Shown: positions 9,139-17,653 of the stretch, one piece after another
Position numbering within the stretch: the first letter of the stretch is position 1
Layout: each line of letters opens with the position of its first letter
NCBI GenBank assembly: GCA_958407555.1
Contig: CATYJC010000005.1
Coordinates: forward strand, 1 to 36,348
Source of the DNA: an uncultured Collinsella sp.
GTDB taxonomy: Bacteria > Actinomycetota > Coriobacteriia > Coriobacteriales > Coriobacteriaceae
DNA: 36,348 bases
Reading direction: 5' to 3'
Translations under genes and position numbers: made by a program
Notes under the pieces: model-generated
The model's input: only the letters and a program-made list of their open reading frames with translations
Told to the model about the DNA's origin: nothing
The model's database searches: none

Positions 9139-10046
9139 TACTGTTCCTCCAATGCTGAGGCTCCGCCGACGATCTCGTTAATCTCGGTCGTGATCGAAGC
9201 CTGGCGCACGCGACTATACGTGCGGGTAAGGGTCGAGATGATCGCGGTGGCGTTTTCCGTCGCGGAGTGCATGGCCTTGCGGCGAGCACCCTGCTCGGCT
9301 GCCGCCGAATCGATCAGGGCCTGGTAGATGACCGTCAGGATATATGACGGCACAAGCTTGCCGAGAACATGCTCGGGAGAGGGCACGAACTCGAACGTGG
9401 ACGAGATGCGCTTAGGGGCGTCGGTCTCGTTCTTACGCGGACCGTGGGCCATAGCGATCATCTCGGGATCGAGCGGCAGCAAGTGCTCGACGCGAAGCTC
9501 CTGATCCACGCGGTTCTTGGCGTGGTGGTAGACAAGCTCGACGCGGTCAAGCTCGCCGGCACGATACGCATCGCAGATATGAGAGGAGATCATGCGGGCC
9601 TGATTAAAATCGGGCTCTGAGGAATTGCCCTCAAAGTGCATGATGACGTTTGCGCGGTCACGGAAATACGTGGCCGGTTTGCGCCCACACGCGATGATCT
9701 CGCACTCGATGCCGTCGTTCGCCCAAGAAGCGGCGAGCTTTTCGGCCGTGCGCTCCACCGTCGTATTGAAACCGCCGGCAAGGCCGCGGTCCGAGGCAAT
9801 AACGACAATCAGGCCATGCTTAACGCTCTCATGCTTCTGCAGCATGGGATCGGTGCCCGAACAGGAGGCGTCGCCGGCGACCGTCAACATGACGTCGGTC
9901 AGCGCCTCCTTATAGGGCTCGGCCTGCTTGGAGCGATCGAGGGCACGACGGATCTTGGCCGTAGAGACCATCTCCATCGTGCGCGTGATCTGCTTGGTCG
10001 TGGTAACCGAGGAGATTCGCTTCTTAATGTCGCGAAGGTTGGCCAT
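9138..10046 (-). CDS. atpG: ATP synthase F1 subunit gamma
   Basis: Rotating central shaft of F1. The 302-residue protein begins with ANLRDIKKRISSVTTTKQITRTMEMVSTAK, a classic gamma N-terminus, and ends with the conserved helix RVRQASITTEINEIVGGASALEEQ. The middle Rossmann-like part (IVVIASDRGLAGGFN) is also conserved. It lies 5 bases after atpA. Confidence 0.97.
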
Positions 10047-10051
10047 AGGGC

Positions 10052-11650
10052 TTAGTTCTCCTCTGATCCAGTCGTATCGGCATGGTGCTTGGCCATGAAC
10101 TGCTGCTTAAAGTCACCGATAACGCGCAGGAGCTCAGCCTTGGTGTCATCGTCGATCTTCTTAGCGCGAACCTTGTCGAGCAACGAGCCAAAGCCGTTGT
10201 CCAGGTACTCGATGAGCTCGGCACGGAAAGGCAGCACGTCGGCAATCTCCAGGTCATCCAGGAAGCCCTCGTTGCCGGCAAACAGCGTAACGATCTGCTC
10301 GCCAACCTCAAACGGTTTATAACGCGGCTGCTTAAGGAGCTCGGTCATGCGAGCGCCGTGGGTAAGCTGCTTTTGCGTGGCCTCGTCGAGGTCGGAGCCG
10401 AACTGCGTAAAGCCGGCGAGCTCCTGATAGGAAGCGAGGTCCAGACGAAGGTTGCCGGCGACCTGCTTCATGGCCTTGGTCTGTGCATCGCCACCGACGC
10501 GGGACACGGAGATACCCACGTCAACTGCCGGGCGCTGACCCTGGAAGAAGAGCTCGGACTGCAGGTAGATCTGACCATCGGTAATGGAAATGACGTTGGT
10601 CGGAATGTAGGCCGAGACGTCGCCGTCCTGGGTCTCGATGATCGGCAGTGCCGTCATGGAGCCGTAGCCGTTCTTCTTGGACATCTTGACGGCACGCTCG
10701 AGCAGACGAGAGTGCAGGTAGAAGATGTCGCCAGGATAGGCCTCGCGTCCGGGCGGACGATGCAGCGTCAGCGACATCTGACGGTAGGCCACAGCCTGCT
10801 TGGACAGGTCGTCGTAGATGACGAGCACGTGACCGCCGGGGTTGGCCTCACTGGCGGGCTTACCGTCCTCGCCGTTGTACATGAAGAACTCGCCGATAGC
10901 GGCACCGGCCATAGGCGCGATGTACTGCATAGGAGCGGAATCGGCAGCGGTTGCCGAAACGATGATGGTGTAGTCGAGCGCACCGTGCTGAGCGAGGGTC
11001 TCGCGGATGTTGGCAACCGTGGAGGCCTTCTGGCCGATGGCGACATAGATGCAGACCATGCCCTTGCCGCGCTGATTGAGGATAGCGTCGATGGCGATGG
11101 CGGTCTTACCGGTCTTACGGTCGCCGATGATGAGCTCACGCTGACCACGGCCGATAGGCACCATGGAGTCAATGGCCAACAGGCCGGTCTGAACCGGCTC
11201 GCACACCGGGGTACGGTCGATGACACCGGGGGCCTTGAACTCGATGGGGCGACGATGCGTGGCGACGATGTCGCCCAGGCCGTCGATGGGCTGGCCGAGC
11301 GGATTGACGACGCGGCCGAGCATGGCGCGGCTCACGGGGATATCCATAATGCGGCCAGTGGTGCGGCACTCGTCGCCTTCCTTGATGGAGTCGACGGCAC
11401 CGAACAGAACGGCGCCGACCTCGTCACGGTCAAGGTTCTGGGCAAGGCCGAAGACGGTCTCACCGGTATCGGAGCTCTTGAACTCCAGAAGCTCGCCTGC
11501 CATGGCGCTCTTGAGGCCGGAGACGCGCGCGATGCCGTCGCCTACCTCGTCGACCGTTGAAACCTCATGCGTATCGACCGTCGCGGAGAGGCTCGTGAGC
11601 TGCTCCTGCAGTTTCTTGGCGATATCCTGGGCATTGAGGGTTTCGGACAT
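10052..11650 (-). CDS. atpA: ATP synthase F1 subunit alpha
   Basis: Non-catalytic nucleotide-binding subunit of the F1 hexamer. The 532 residues carry the P-loop GDRKTGKT at 176-183, the PGREAYPGDIFYLHSRLLERA block, and the GGDAQTKAMKQVAGNLRLDLASYQEL region with the arginine-finger segment (SVSRVGG). The start overlaps the atpH stop by one base. A short hydrophilic C-terminal extension (KHHADTTGSEEN) is unremarkable. Confidence 0.98.
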   Translation of the reverse strand: MSETLNAQDIAKKLQEQLTSLSATVDTHEVSTVDEVGDGIARVSGLKSAMAGELLEFKSSDTGETVFGLAQNLDRDEVGAVLFGAVDSIKEGDECRTTGRIMDIPVSRAMLGRVVNPLGQPIDGLGDIVATHRRPIEFKAPGVIDRTPVCEPVQTGLLAIDSMVPIGRGQRELIIGDRKTGKTAIAIDAILNQRGKGMVCIYVAIGQKASTVANIRETLAQHGALDYTIIVSATAADSAPMQYIAPMAGAAIGEFFMYNGEDGKPASEANPGGHVLVIYDDLSKQAVAYRQMSLTLHRPPGREAYPGDIFYLHSRLLERAVKMSKKNGYGSMTALPIIETQDGDVSAYIPTNVISITDGQIYLQSELFFQGQRPAVDVGISVSRVGGDAQTKAMKQVAGNLRLDLASYQELAGFTQFGSDLDEATQKQLTHGARMTELLKQPRYKPFEVGEQIVTLFAGNEGFLDDLEIADVLPFRAELIEYLDNGFGSLLDKVRAKKIDDDTKAELLRVIGDFKQQFMAKHHADTTGSEEN

Positions 11651-12126
11651 TAGGCTTCACCTCCGTACGAATTAGCAGAGTTTGCGAGGGTCTCCTGCGC
11701 GATGCGCAGCTGCGTCTTGACGGAAATGTCACGACGCTCGCCGCGGGCTTCGAGCACCAGGCCGCCCACGATTGACGGGTCGACCTGCTCGATAAGGAAT
11801 ACCTTGCGGCCGAAGTCCTGCTCGCATTTCTTAGTGATGGTTTGACGCAGCTCGTCGTCGAGCGGGATCGCCGTGGTGACGGTCACGCCCACTACATCCT
11901 CGTCTTCCTCGGCAACATACTTAAAGGCAGCTGCCACCTTGGGAAGAAGGTCGAGCTGGTCGCGCTTGGACATGGTGTCGAGCACGGCGATGATCTCGGG
12001 GCTGGCGCTAGCCAGGCGCTCGATCATCTCGAGGTCCTCGAACACATGGTTCTCGGCCTTGGCGGCTTCCAAAAGGGAACGCGCGTAGGTCTCGAGCACC
12101 TTGTCCTGATAGCGGCTAGTCGGCAT
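11650..12126 (-). CDS. atpH: ATP synthase F1 subunit delta
   Basis: Peripheral-stalk subunit that joins F1 alpha to the b subunits. The 158-residue protein is slightly short for the family but shows the expected pattern: an N-terminal helical domain starting YARSLLEAAKAEN and a C-terminal region with IVGGLVLEARGERRDISVKTQLRIAQE, which matches the conserved GG-x-V-x-R-x-GD-x-V-DGS area in modified form. It overlaps the end of atpF by 11 bases. Confidence 0.93.
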   Translation of the reverse strand: MPTSRYQDKVLETYARSLLEAAKAENHVFEDLEMIERLASASPEIIAVLDTMSKRDQLDLLPKVAAAFKYVAEEDEDVVGVTVTTAIPLDDELRQTITKKCEQDFGRKVFLIEQVDPSIVGGLVLEARGERRDISVKTQLRIAQETLANSANSYGGEA

Positions 12127-12718
12127 TCAGGCTACCTGCTTCCTGGATGTAGCGCTCGATGAGCTTCTTCTGCTCGCCCTCGTCCTCGAGTGCCTCGCCC
12201 ACGATCTTGGTGGCGACGGCAACGGACAGGTCGGCGATGGAGCTCGCGGCACCGGCGTAGATGGACTTGCGCTCGTCCTCGACGGTCGTATGGGCCTTGG
12301 CGATGATCTCCTCGGCCTCCTTGTGGGCAGCCTCGATGATACGGGCGCGCTCGGACTCAGCGTCCTTACGGGCCTCGAGAACGATGTCGGCAGCCTGACG
12401 ACGGGCGTCGGTGACGATCGAGTCGGACTCAGCGCGCTTGGCGATAGCCTCCTGCTTGGTCTTCTCGGCCTCGTCGAGGCTCTCCTCGATCTTCTTGCCG
12501 CGCTCCTCCATGGTTTTCATGATGCCCGGCAGGGCGACCTTGGCCAGCACGATCCAGATGATCAGGAAGGCGATAAGCGCCGGGATGAACTCCGCCATCT
12601 TAGGGATGAGGATGTCCGCACCGGCAGCGCCGTCCTCGGCGAACGCGGAAACCGGCATGAGCAGCGCGGCCGCGGACGCGGAGAGTGCGATCGCGCTCTT
12701 CTGGGATGAAAGATTCAT
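12116..12718 (-). CDS. atpF: ATP synthase Fo subunit b, with a signal-peptide-like N-terminus
   Basis: Peripheral-stalk subunit: one membrane helix followed by a long charged coiled coil that dimerises and binds delta. In the 200 residues the membrane segment FIPALIAFLIIWIVLAKVAL lies near 44-63, then comes a continuous charged helix from about 70 to 165. Before the membrane helix is an extra hydrophobic segment (residues 9-27) ending AFA/EDG, which looks like a cleavable signal peptide. Classical b subunits begin only a few residues before the membrane helix. The mature protein may therefore have a short extracytoplasmic N-terminus, consistent with the usual b topology. Confidence 0.95.
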   Translation of the reverse strand: MNLSSQKSAIALSASAAALLMPVSAFAEDGAAGADILIPKMAEFIPALIAFLIIWIVLAKVALPGIMKTMEERGKKIEESLDEAEKTKQEAIAKRAESDSIVTDARRQAADIVLEARKDAESERARIIEAAHKEAEEIIAKAHTTVEDERKSIYAGAASSIADLSVAVATKIVGEALEDEGEQKKLIERYIQEAGSLNAD

Positions 12719-12733
12719 ACTTGACGCTCCGTG

Positions 12734-12928
12734 CTATTTAACGATCAGCGCGACAACGAAGCCGATCAGAGCCAGAGCCTCGCCGAAGGCGGAGCCCATG
12801 ATGAAGACGGTGAACACGCGGCCCTGGACCTCAGGCTGACGGGCCATAGCACCCGTAGCACCCAGAGCAGACAGGCCGATAGCAAGACCAGCGCCGATAA
12901 CACCGAGACCGTAACCGATAACTCCCAC
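12734..12928 (-). CDS. atpE: ATP synthase Fo subunit c
   Basis: Forms the membrane rotor ring. The 64-residue protein is a two-helix hairpin with the RQPE polar loop at 30-33 and the ion-binding carboxylate Glu50 in GSAFGEALALIG. The residues after Glu50 (Ala-Leu) and the lack of the helix-1 glutamine do not match the Na+-binding signature, so proton coupling is more likely. At 64 residues it is shorter than the usual 70-80. It starts at GTG 12928 with a near-perfect AAAGGAGG ribosome-binding site, which suits a subunit needed in many copies. Confidence 0.96.
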   Translation of the reverse strand: MGVIGYGLGVIGAGLAIGLSALGATGAMARQPEVQGRVFTVFIMGSAFGEALALIGFVVALIVK

Positions 12929-13052
12929 GATTCCTCCTTTGTCGTGCGTGTCTTATTTCACGCAGGATAACCTTTTTATAACTGCCGGGCTCCATGGGTA
13001 CGGGCACCGGCGGTTTAACGAATTGCCTTACCTTTAAGGCGCGAACGGAAGA
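12929..13052 (-). promoter_or_regulatory. atpB-atpE intergenic leader with hairpins
   Basis: This 124-nt gap is the largest inside the atp operon. On the minus strand it holds a GC-rich hairpin (GCCGG/CCGGC arms, about 12990-13013) and a second one (GCGTG/CACGC around AAATAAGA, about 12944-12962) just before the atpE ribosome-binding site. In other bacteria this interval boosts atpE translation or stabilises its mRNA; that role here is inference. Confidence 0.4.
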
Positions 13053-13856
13053 CTACTCCTCCTCCGCGACCTCCTCTGCCTCGGAGACATACACGGCGGT
13101 AAGGACCGTGAAGACGTAAGCCTGGATGGCGCCGACCACAAGCTCGATCGCATAGATCAGGATGAGGATGGCAAGCCAGGCCAGCGAAGGCAGGGCGCCG
13201 ACGGCGTGGGCCGCGGAAACCTGCTGAAGCAGCGGCTGCATGAACATGCTCGCCATGATGGCGAACGATCCCATGACCACGTGTCCTGCGAACATGTTGC
13301 AGAACAGACGGACGGCGAGCGTGATGAGGCGCAGGAAGGTCGAGAAGAGCTCGACGACCCACACGAGCACGTTCATCGGGAAGCTCACGCCCTGCGGGGC
13401 GAGGCTCTTGATGTAGCCGATCACGCCGTGAGCCTTGCATCCGTAGTAGATGAAGTACACGAAGGCGAAGATGGCGAGCGCGGCGGTGGAGCCGATTGCG
13501 CCGGTGCCGGGCTTCATTCCCGGGATCAGGCCGATCATGTTATTGATCAGGATGAACAGGAAAAGCGAGCACAGGAACGGGAAGTGCTTCTTCCAGTTCT
13601 CACCCACGACGCCCTTGCCGATATCGTTCTCGACGTACTCGATGATGTACTCGAAACCGTTGACGAAGAAGCCCTTGGGAACCAGAGTCTGCTTCTTCTT
13701 GAACACGGCCAGGACGATCAGGAGCACGATCGTGGAGACGATCAGCCAAAACGAGTACTGCGTGATGCCGCAGCTCAGATCGCCCACGACAGGGGTGGAG
13801 CTGAACTCGCTGACCAGATGATTAATCTCATCAGGCAGCTTTTCAAAAATTTCCAC
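13053..13856 (-). CDS. atpB: ATP synthase Fo subunit a
   Basis: Membrane stator that forms the two ion half-channels against the c-ring. The 267-residue protein has at least five hydrophobic helices. The essential arginine is Arg183 in LAVRLFCNMFAGH, and the last helix pair carries YAIELVVGAIQAYVF with the conserved Glu and Gln. The C-terminal tail is acidic (SEAEEVAEEE). The start is 3 bases after the atpI stop. Confidence 0.96.
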   Translation of the reverse strand: MEIFEKLPDEINHLVSEFSSTPVVGDLSCGITQYSFWLIVSTIVLLIVLAVFKKKQTLVPKGFFVNGFEYIIEYVENDIGKGVVGENWKKHFPFLCSLFLFILINNMIGLIPGMKPGTGAIGSTAALAIFAFVYFIYYGCKAHGVIGYIKSLAPQGVSFPMNVLVWVVELFSTFLRLITLAVRLFCNMFAGHVVMGSFAIMASMFMQPLLQQVSAAHAVGALPSLAWLAILILIYAIELVVGAIQAYVFTVLTAVYVSEAEEVAEEE

Positions 13857-13859
13857 GAC

Positions 13860-14171
13860 TTACCTTTCGACCTCATGAGGATCTCGCAGCGCCTTGGCGA
13901 CGCGAACCGTACAGGCGGCCATAAAGACCACGAAGCCGATCGCCTCGCCCAGGAGGAACATGCGAAATGCCTCTCCGAACAACGCAAACACAACCAAGGT
14001 AAAGACGAGCAGGGCGACTGCCGAGACCGCCAGACTCACCATACCCTTGAGCATGTCCGCATTCTGCTTATCGTCAAGAACCGGCTTGAGCGTAAAAACA
14101 AAGGGAAGGAAGGCAATTGCGCCCGCGATGGCGCCTGCAACGATAGCGAGCAGATCGGCTATCTGAAACAC
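13860..14171 (-). CDS. atpI: AtpI-like small membrane protein, first gene of the atp operon
   Basis: A small hydrophobic protein with four predicted membrane helices, in the position where atp operons carry atpI, proposed to aid c-ring assembly or Mg2+ supply. Sequence similarity to AtpI is not strong, so the name rests on size, hydrophobicity and place. The frame is open to a TTG at 14246, but the GTG at 14171 has a GAGGAAG ribosome-binding site and gives a 103-residue protein that begins just before the first hydrophobic stretch. The -10 box at 14233-14238 also fits the shorter form. Confidence 0.7.
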   Translation of the reverse strand: MFQIADLLAIVAGAIAGAIAFLPFVFTLKPVLDDKQNADMLKGMVSLAVSAVALLVFTLVVFALFGEAFRMFLLGEAIGFVVFMAACTVRVAKALRDPHEVER

Positions 14172-14232
14172 TGGCTTCCTCGCTTTCCTTTTTAACGCCT
14201 CACAGCACAGTCCCAGCCAAACATTGGTGACT

Positions 14233-14260
14233 ATTGTACGAGCCAATCGCTAAAGTACAA
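14233..14260 (-). promoter_or_regulatory. Candidate promoter of the atp operon
   Basis: On the minus strand TTGTAC (14255-14260) and TACAAT (14233-14238) are separated by 16 bp. The -10 box matches five of six consensus bases. It lies about 60 bases before the chosen atpI start. Confidence 0.55.
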
Positions 14261-14374
14261 CCGTAAAACAAACGGTTAATACGCACCTGTACGTTTTCTT
14301 AAGGCCTTCTTTATGCCGCAGGTACGGTAATACGTTTTTTCGAACCCCTCAGGGCAAAACGTCCGTTAACAGAA

Positions 14375-14409
14375 GTGCGCGTGGACGACTTTTGATCGCC
14401 CGCGCGCAC
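14375..14409 (-). terminator. Hairpin downstream of the restored upp stop codon
   Basis: GTGCGCG...CGCGCAC with an inner GGGCGA/TCGTCC stem forms a 13-bp hairpin with one mismatch, followed by a weak T-rich stretch. It lies after the stop codon that upp would use without its frameshift and inside the frameshifted extension, which suggests the native gene ends before it. Confidence 0.5.
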
Positions 14410-14451
14410 CATTTCTTCGTATTTGTGACCGTAGCCGACAAGGCCCAACGA

Positions 14452-15098
14452 CTAGAGCGTACCGTAGATGCGGTCGCCGGCGTCGCCCAGGCCGGGAACG
14501 ATGTAGGCGGCCTCGTTGAGATGGTCATCGATGGCGCACGTAAAATATGTACGTCGGGGTCCTTTTCGGTCAGTGACTTGAGGCCCTCGGGCGCGGCGAC
14601 GATGCACAGCATGCGGATATCCTTGACACCGCGCTCGCGCAGGTAGCTGATGGCCATCTCGGCCGAACCGCCCGTGGCGAGCATGGGGTCGACAACCAGG
14701 CAGATGCGCTGGTCGATATCCTTGGGCATCTTGCAGTAATACTCATGCGGCTCGTGGGTGACCTCGTCGCGCTCCATGCCGATGTGGCCCACGCGAGCGG
14801 AGGGTACCAAGTCGAGGATGCCGTCGACCATGCCGAGACCCGCACGCAGGATGGGAACGATGGCGAGCTTTTTGCCGGCGAGCTGCTTAAACGTTGCGGT
14901 GGTGATGGGGGTCTCGACCTCGACGTCTTCCATGGGCAGGTCGCGCATGGCCTCGTAGCCGTCAAAAAGTGCGAGCTCGCGCACGAGCTGGCGGAACTGG
15001 TTGGTGCCGGTGCTCTTGTCGCGCAGGATCGACAGCTTGTGCTGGACGAGCGGATGGTCGACAAGCGTCACACGGGACGTATCGTAGGTGACGGTCAT
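14452..15098 (-). pseudogene. upp: Uracil phosphoribosyltransferase, frameshifted near the C-terminus
   Basis: Upp makes UMP from uracil and PRPP in pyrimidine salvage. Residues 1-185 are a normal UPRT, including RAGLGM near 85-90 and the PRPP loop VVDPMLATGGSA near 135-146. After HI at about 185 (near 14541-14550) the frame changes and the product becomes an unrelated tail ending at 14349. The adjacent frame encodes the expected end, CAIDDHLNEAAYIVPGLGDAG then DRIYGTL, with a stop at 14452. From start to that stop is 647 bases, one short of a multiple of three, so a single base is missing; restoring it gives a 215-residue protein of normal length. The lost GLGDAGDR loop binds uracil, so the product as read is probably inactive. 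A sequencing or assembly error cannot be excluded. AAGGGG precedes the start codon. Confidence 0.85.
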
Positions 15099-15220
15099 GG
15101 GTTGATGCCCCTTTCATTGCGGCCGGAAGATGGCCTTGCTGACAAGACGCATGGCGACGTTGTTGCCGCGCGCCGTGCATAAGTTTAACGGTTTGTTGTA
15201 TCGAGCAGCTCGTCGCAACC

Positions 15221-16762
15221 CTACTGAGCGGTGTTAAGCGAACGCTTGACGGCATCACGCCAACCAGCGAGGTTGCTCTCACGGCGCTCGGCGGACATGT
15301 GAGGATGGAAGACTTTGACGATCTGAGCGTTTTGCTCCAGCTCCTCCAAATCCTCCCAATAGCCGACAGCAAGGCCCGCCAAGTACGCGGCGCCGATCGC
15401 CGTGGTCTCCACCGTCTCGCACTGCAGCACGGGGATATCCAGCAGATCGGCCTGGAATTGCATGATGAACTCGTTGCGCGAGGCACCGCCATCGACGGAC
15501 AGGCGCTCAATCGAAAGTCCCACGTCCTGCTCCATGGCGCGTAGCACGTCATAACTCTGGTAGGCCATGGACTCGCAGGCCGCACGTACAATGGTCGCGC
15601 GACTCGAGGCGCCGGTCAGGCCGCACACGATACCGCGAGCACGCGGGTCCCACCAGGGAGCGCCCAGGCCTGCGAAGGCGGGGACGAAGTAGCAGCCCTC
15701 GTTGTCGCTGATCGAAGTGGCGAGTTGCGCGGACTCACTCACGCTCGAGATGATGCCCATGTTGTTGCGCAGCCAGTTCATGGTTGAGCCGGCGGCAAAG
15801 ATAGAACCCTCGAGCGCATAGCTGATTTTGCCGTCCGCGGCGATACCGATCGTGGAGACCAGACCGTTCTTGGATTCGACGATCTCGTCGCCGGTGTTCA
15901 TGAGCATAAAGCAGCCCGTGCCATAGGTGTTTTTGGTCTGGCCGGGATGGAAGCAGCAGTGGCCGAACAGCGACGCCTGCTGGTCGCCCGCCACGCCCAT
16001 GATGGGTGGCATGTTGGTCATGATGTCGCTCGCAACGCGGCCGTAGTCGCCCGAGCTCCAACGAACCTCGGGCATCATGGAACGTGGAACGTCAAAGAGT
16101 GCCAGCAGGTCGTCGTCCCAATCGAGCGTATGGATATTAAAGAGTGCCGTGCGGCTGGCATTGGTGTAGTCGGTGGCAAAGACCTGGCCGCCGGTGAGGT
16201 TGTAGATGAGCCAGGTGTCGATGGTGCCAAACATGAGGTCGCCCGCCGCCGCGCTTTCGCGTGCGCCGTCGACGTTGTCGAGAATCCACTGCACCTTGGA
16301 GGCCGAGAAATACGGGTCGAGCGTGAGTCCCGTGCGGGAGCGCACCAGCCCTTCTGCGCCCTGCTCGACAAGCTCGTCGATCAGAGGTGCGGTACGGCGG
16401 CACTGCCATACGATAGCGTTATAGATCGGCTGACCGCTCACGCGATCCCAGACCACCGTGGTCTCGCGCTGGTTGGAGATGCCGATGGCGGCAATGCGGT
16501 CGGAGTGAATACCGCTCTTAAACTGGACTTCCATCATGACCGCGATCTGGCTGGCAAGGACCGCCATGGGGTCTTGCTCTACCCAACCGGGACGCGGGAA
16601 GCTGGCTTTGACGCTGCGACGTGCCTGCGCGACGATGCAGCCGTACTCGTCGACGATGGTCGCAAGTACCGAGGTGGTGCCGCAGTCGAGCGCCATGATG
16701 TAGGAACCGCCAAAGTCAAACGAGGCATCTTCCATGCCCAGGCTGCCCAGATTCAACGACAT
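15221..16762 (-). CDS. glpK: Glycerol kinase
   Basis: Phosphorylates glycerol to sn-glycerol 3-phosphate in the cytoplasm, the entry step of glycerol use. FGGY-family signatures over 513 residues are clear: ALDCGTTS at the N-terminus (ATP-binding site, usually DQGTTS), GWVEQDP, GISNQRETTVVWD, WQCRRT, and DPYFSASKVQWILDN. The middle and C-terminal parts (GVAGDQQASLFG, GTGCFMLMNTG, VDGGASRNEFIMQ) are also typical. The start at 16762 has AAAGG 8 bases upstream; it adds about 15 residues compared with many GlpK proteins. The gene begins 13 bases after tsaC. It occupies the stretch between tsaC and upp where Bacillus has glyA and other genes. Confidence 0.95.
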   Translation of the reverse strand: MSLNLGSLGMEDASFDFGGSYIMALDCGTTSVLATIVDEYGCIVAQARRSVKASFPRPGWVEQDPMAVLASQIAVMMEVQFKSGIHSDRIAAIGISNQRETTVVWDRVSGQPIYNAIVWQCRRTAPLIDELVEQGAEGLVRSRTGLTLDPYFSASKVQWILDNVDGARESAAAGDLMFGTIDTWLIYNLTGGQVFATDYTNASRTALFNIHTLDWDDDLLALFDVPRSMMPEVRWSSGDYGRVASDIMTNMPPIMGVAGDQQASLFGHCCFHPGQTKNTYGTGCFMLMNTGDEIVESKNGLVSTIGIAADGKISYALEGSIFAAGSTMNWLRNNMGIISSVSESAQLATSISDNEGCYFVPAFAGLGAPWWDPRARGIVCGLTGASSRATIVRAACESMAYQSYDVLRAMEQDVGLSIERLSVDGGASRNEFIMQFQADLLDIPVLQCETVETTAIGAAYLAGLAVGYWEDLEELEQNAQIVKVFHPHMSAERRESNLAGWRDAVKRSLNTAQ

Positions 16763-16775
16763 CGCTTAAACCTTT

Positions 16776-17519
16776 CTATTGCATCGGGTCGGACAGGACC
16801 CGTTCGATCTCTGATGCGGGAAGTGCGCCTTGGCGCAGGATCTGGAGCTCGCCGTGCTGAAACGACACGATGGTCGAGGCGTCGCGACACGGGGTCTCAC
16901 CGGCGTCGACGGCAACATCGACCCCCTCCAGGATGCGACCCTCCACCGTGATAAAACTTGCCGGCGCGGGCGCGCCATGCGTGTTGGCGCTGGTGCAGGC
17001 AAGGGGGCTGCCACAGGCGCGAATGAGCGCCTGCACCACGGGCGAGGCCGAAGCGCGAAGTGCCACCGTGTCGTCGGCAGCGCGCATAAAGGTCGGCACG
17101 CAGGGGGCTGCCTTGACCACGATAGTCAGGGCTCCCGGCCAGCATCGTCGCGCGAGTATGCGGGCATCTTCCGGGATATCCACGCCATAGCGGTCGAGTG
17201 CTTCGACGCCATCGACCAGCCAAGCGACGGTTTGCGTGAGTTCACGTTGCTTGAGAGTGAAGATACGGCGATAGCCGGTGCCGAGCGCAGGAACTGCGGC
17301 GCCATTGACGGCAGCCTGCGGATCGCGCGGCCACGATGGGAATTCGCTTGTATCTTGGGGCACGGCGTCCGAGAAGGCGTTGACTGCCACGGCGACACCG
17401 TAGACGGTCTCGGTCGGGATCAAAGCCAGGCCGCCGCGGCCGAGCACCTCGGCCGTGCGCTCGACGGCAAGCCGATGCGGCTCGCGCGCTCCCTCGAATA
17501 CCCGATAGACCGTCTGCAT
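16776..17519 (-). CDS. tsaC: L-threonylcarbamoyladenylate synthase (TsaC/Sua5 family)
   Basis: Makes threonylcarbamoyl-AMP from threonine, bicarbonate and ATP for t6A37 modification of ANN-decoding tRNAs. The YrdC fold is recognisable in 247 residues: IPTETVYGVA near 34-43, the basic motif reduced to LKQRELTQ near 89-96, and ACTSANTHGAPAP, the family SxTSANxSG signature. Between the first motif and the KxR motif is an extra segment of about 35 residues (46-82) rich in Pro and Ala. The KxR motif also lacks its usual prolines. Its place between prmC and upp matches the conserved neighbourhood of sua5 genes. ATP and threonine binding look preserved. Confidence 0.85.
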   Translation of the reverse strand: MQTVYRVFEGAREPHRLAVERTAEVLGRGGLALIPTETVYGVAVAVNAFSDAVPQDTSEFPSWPRDPQAAVNGAAVPALGTGYRRIFTLKQRELTQTVAWLVDGVEALDRYGVDIPEDARILARRCWPGALTIVVKAAPCVPTFMRAADDTVALRASASPVVQALIRACGSPLACTSANTHGAPAPASFITVEGRILEGVDVAVDAGETPCRDASTIVSFQHGELQILRQGALPASEIERVLSDPMQ

Positions 17520-17653
17520 GTGTATGCCAGCCCCTTACGCTCTGGTGAAAGTTTGTTTACTGTGGGGCATTCTCGCACGAAACGTTCAACCTATTTGCCC
17601 AGAGCGCATGTTGGTTTGGTGAGCGGCTCTAGTAGTCGGTGAAAGTGAGGGGG

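Noticed and set aside
10082..11560. 492-codon plus-strand frame over atpA
   Set aside because: Antisense shadow of an intact atpA; amino-acid composition is typical of reversed high-GC codons.
12734..12928. Sodium-dependent ATP synthase
   Set aside because: Subunit c lacks the Na+-site pattern (glutamine in helix 1 and Glu followed by Ser/Thr); Glu50 is followed by Ala-Leu.
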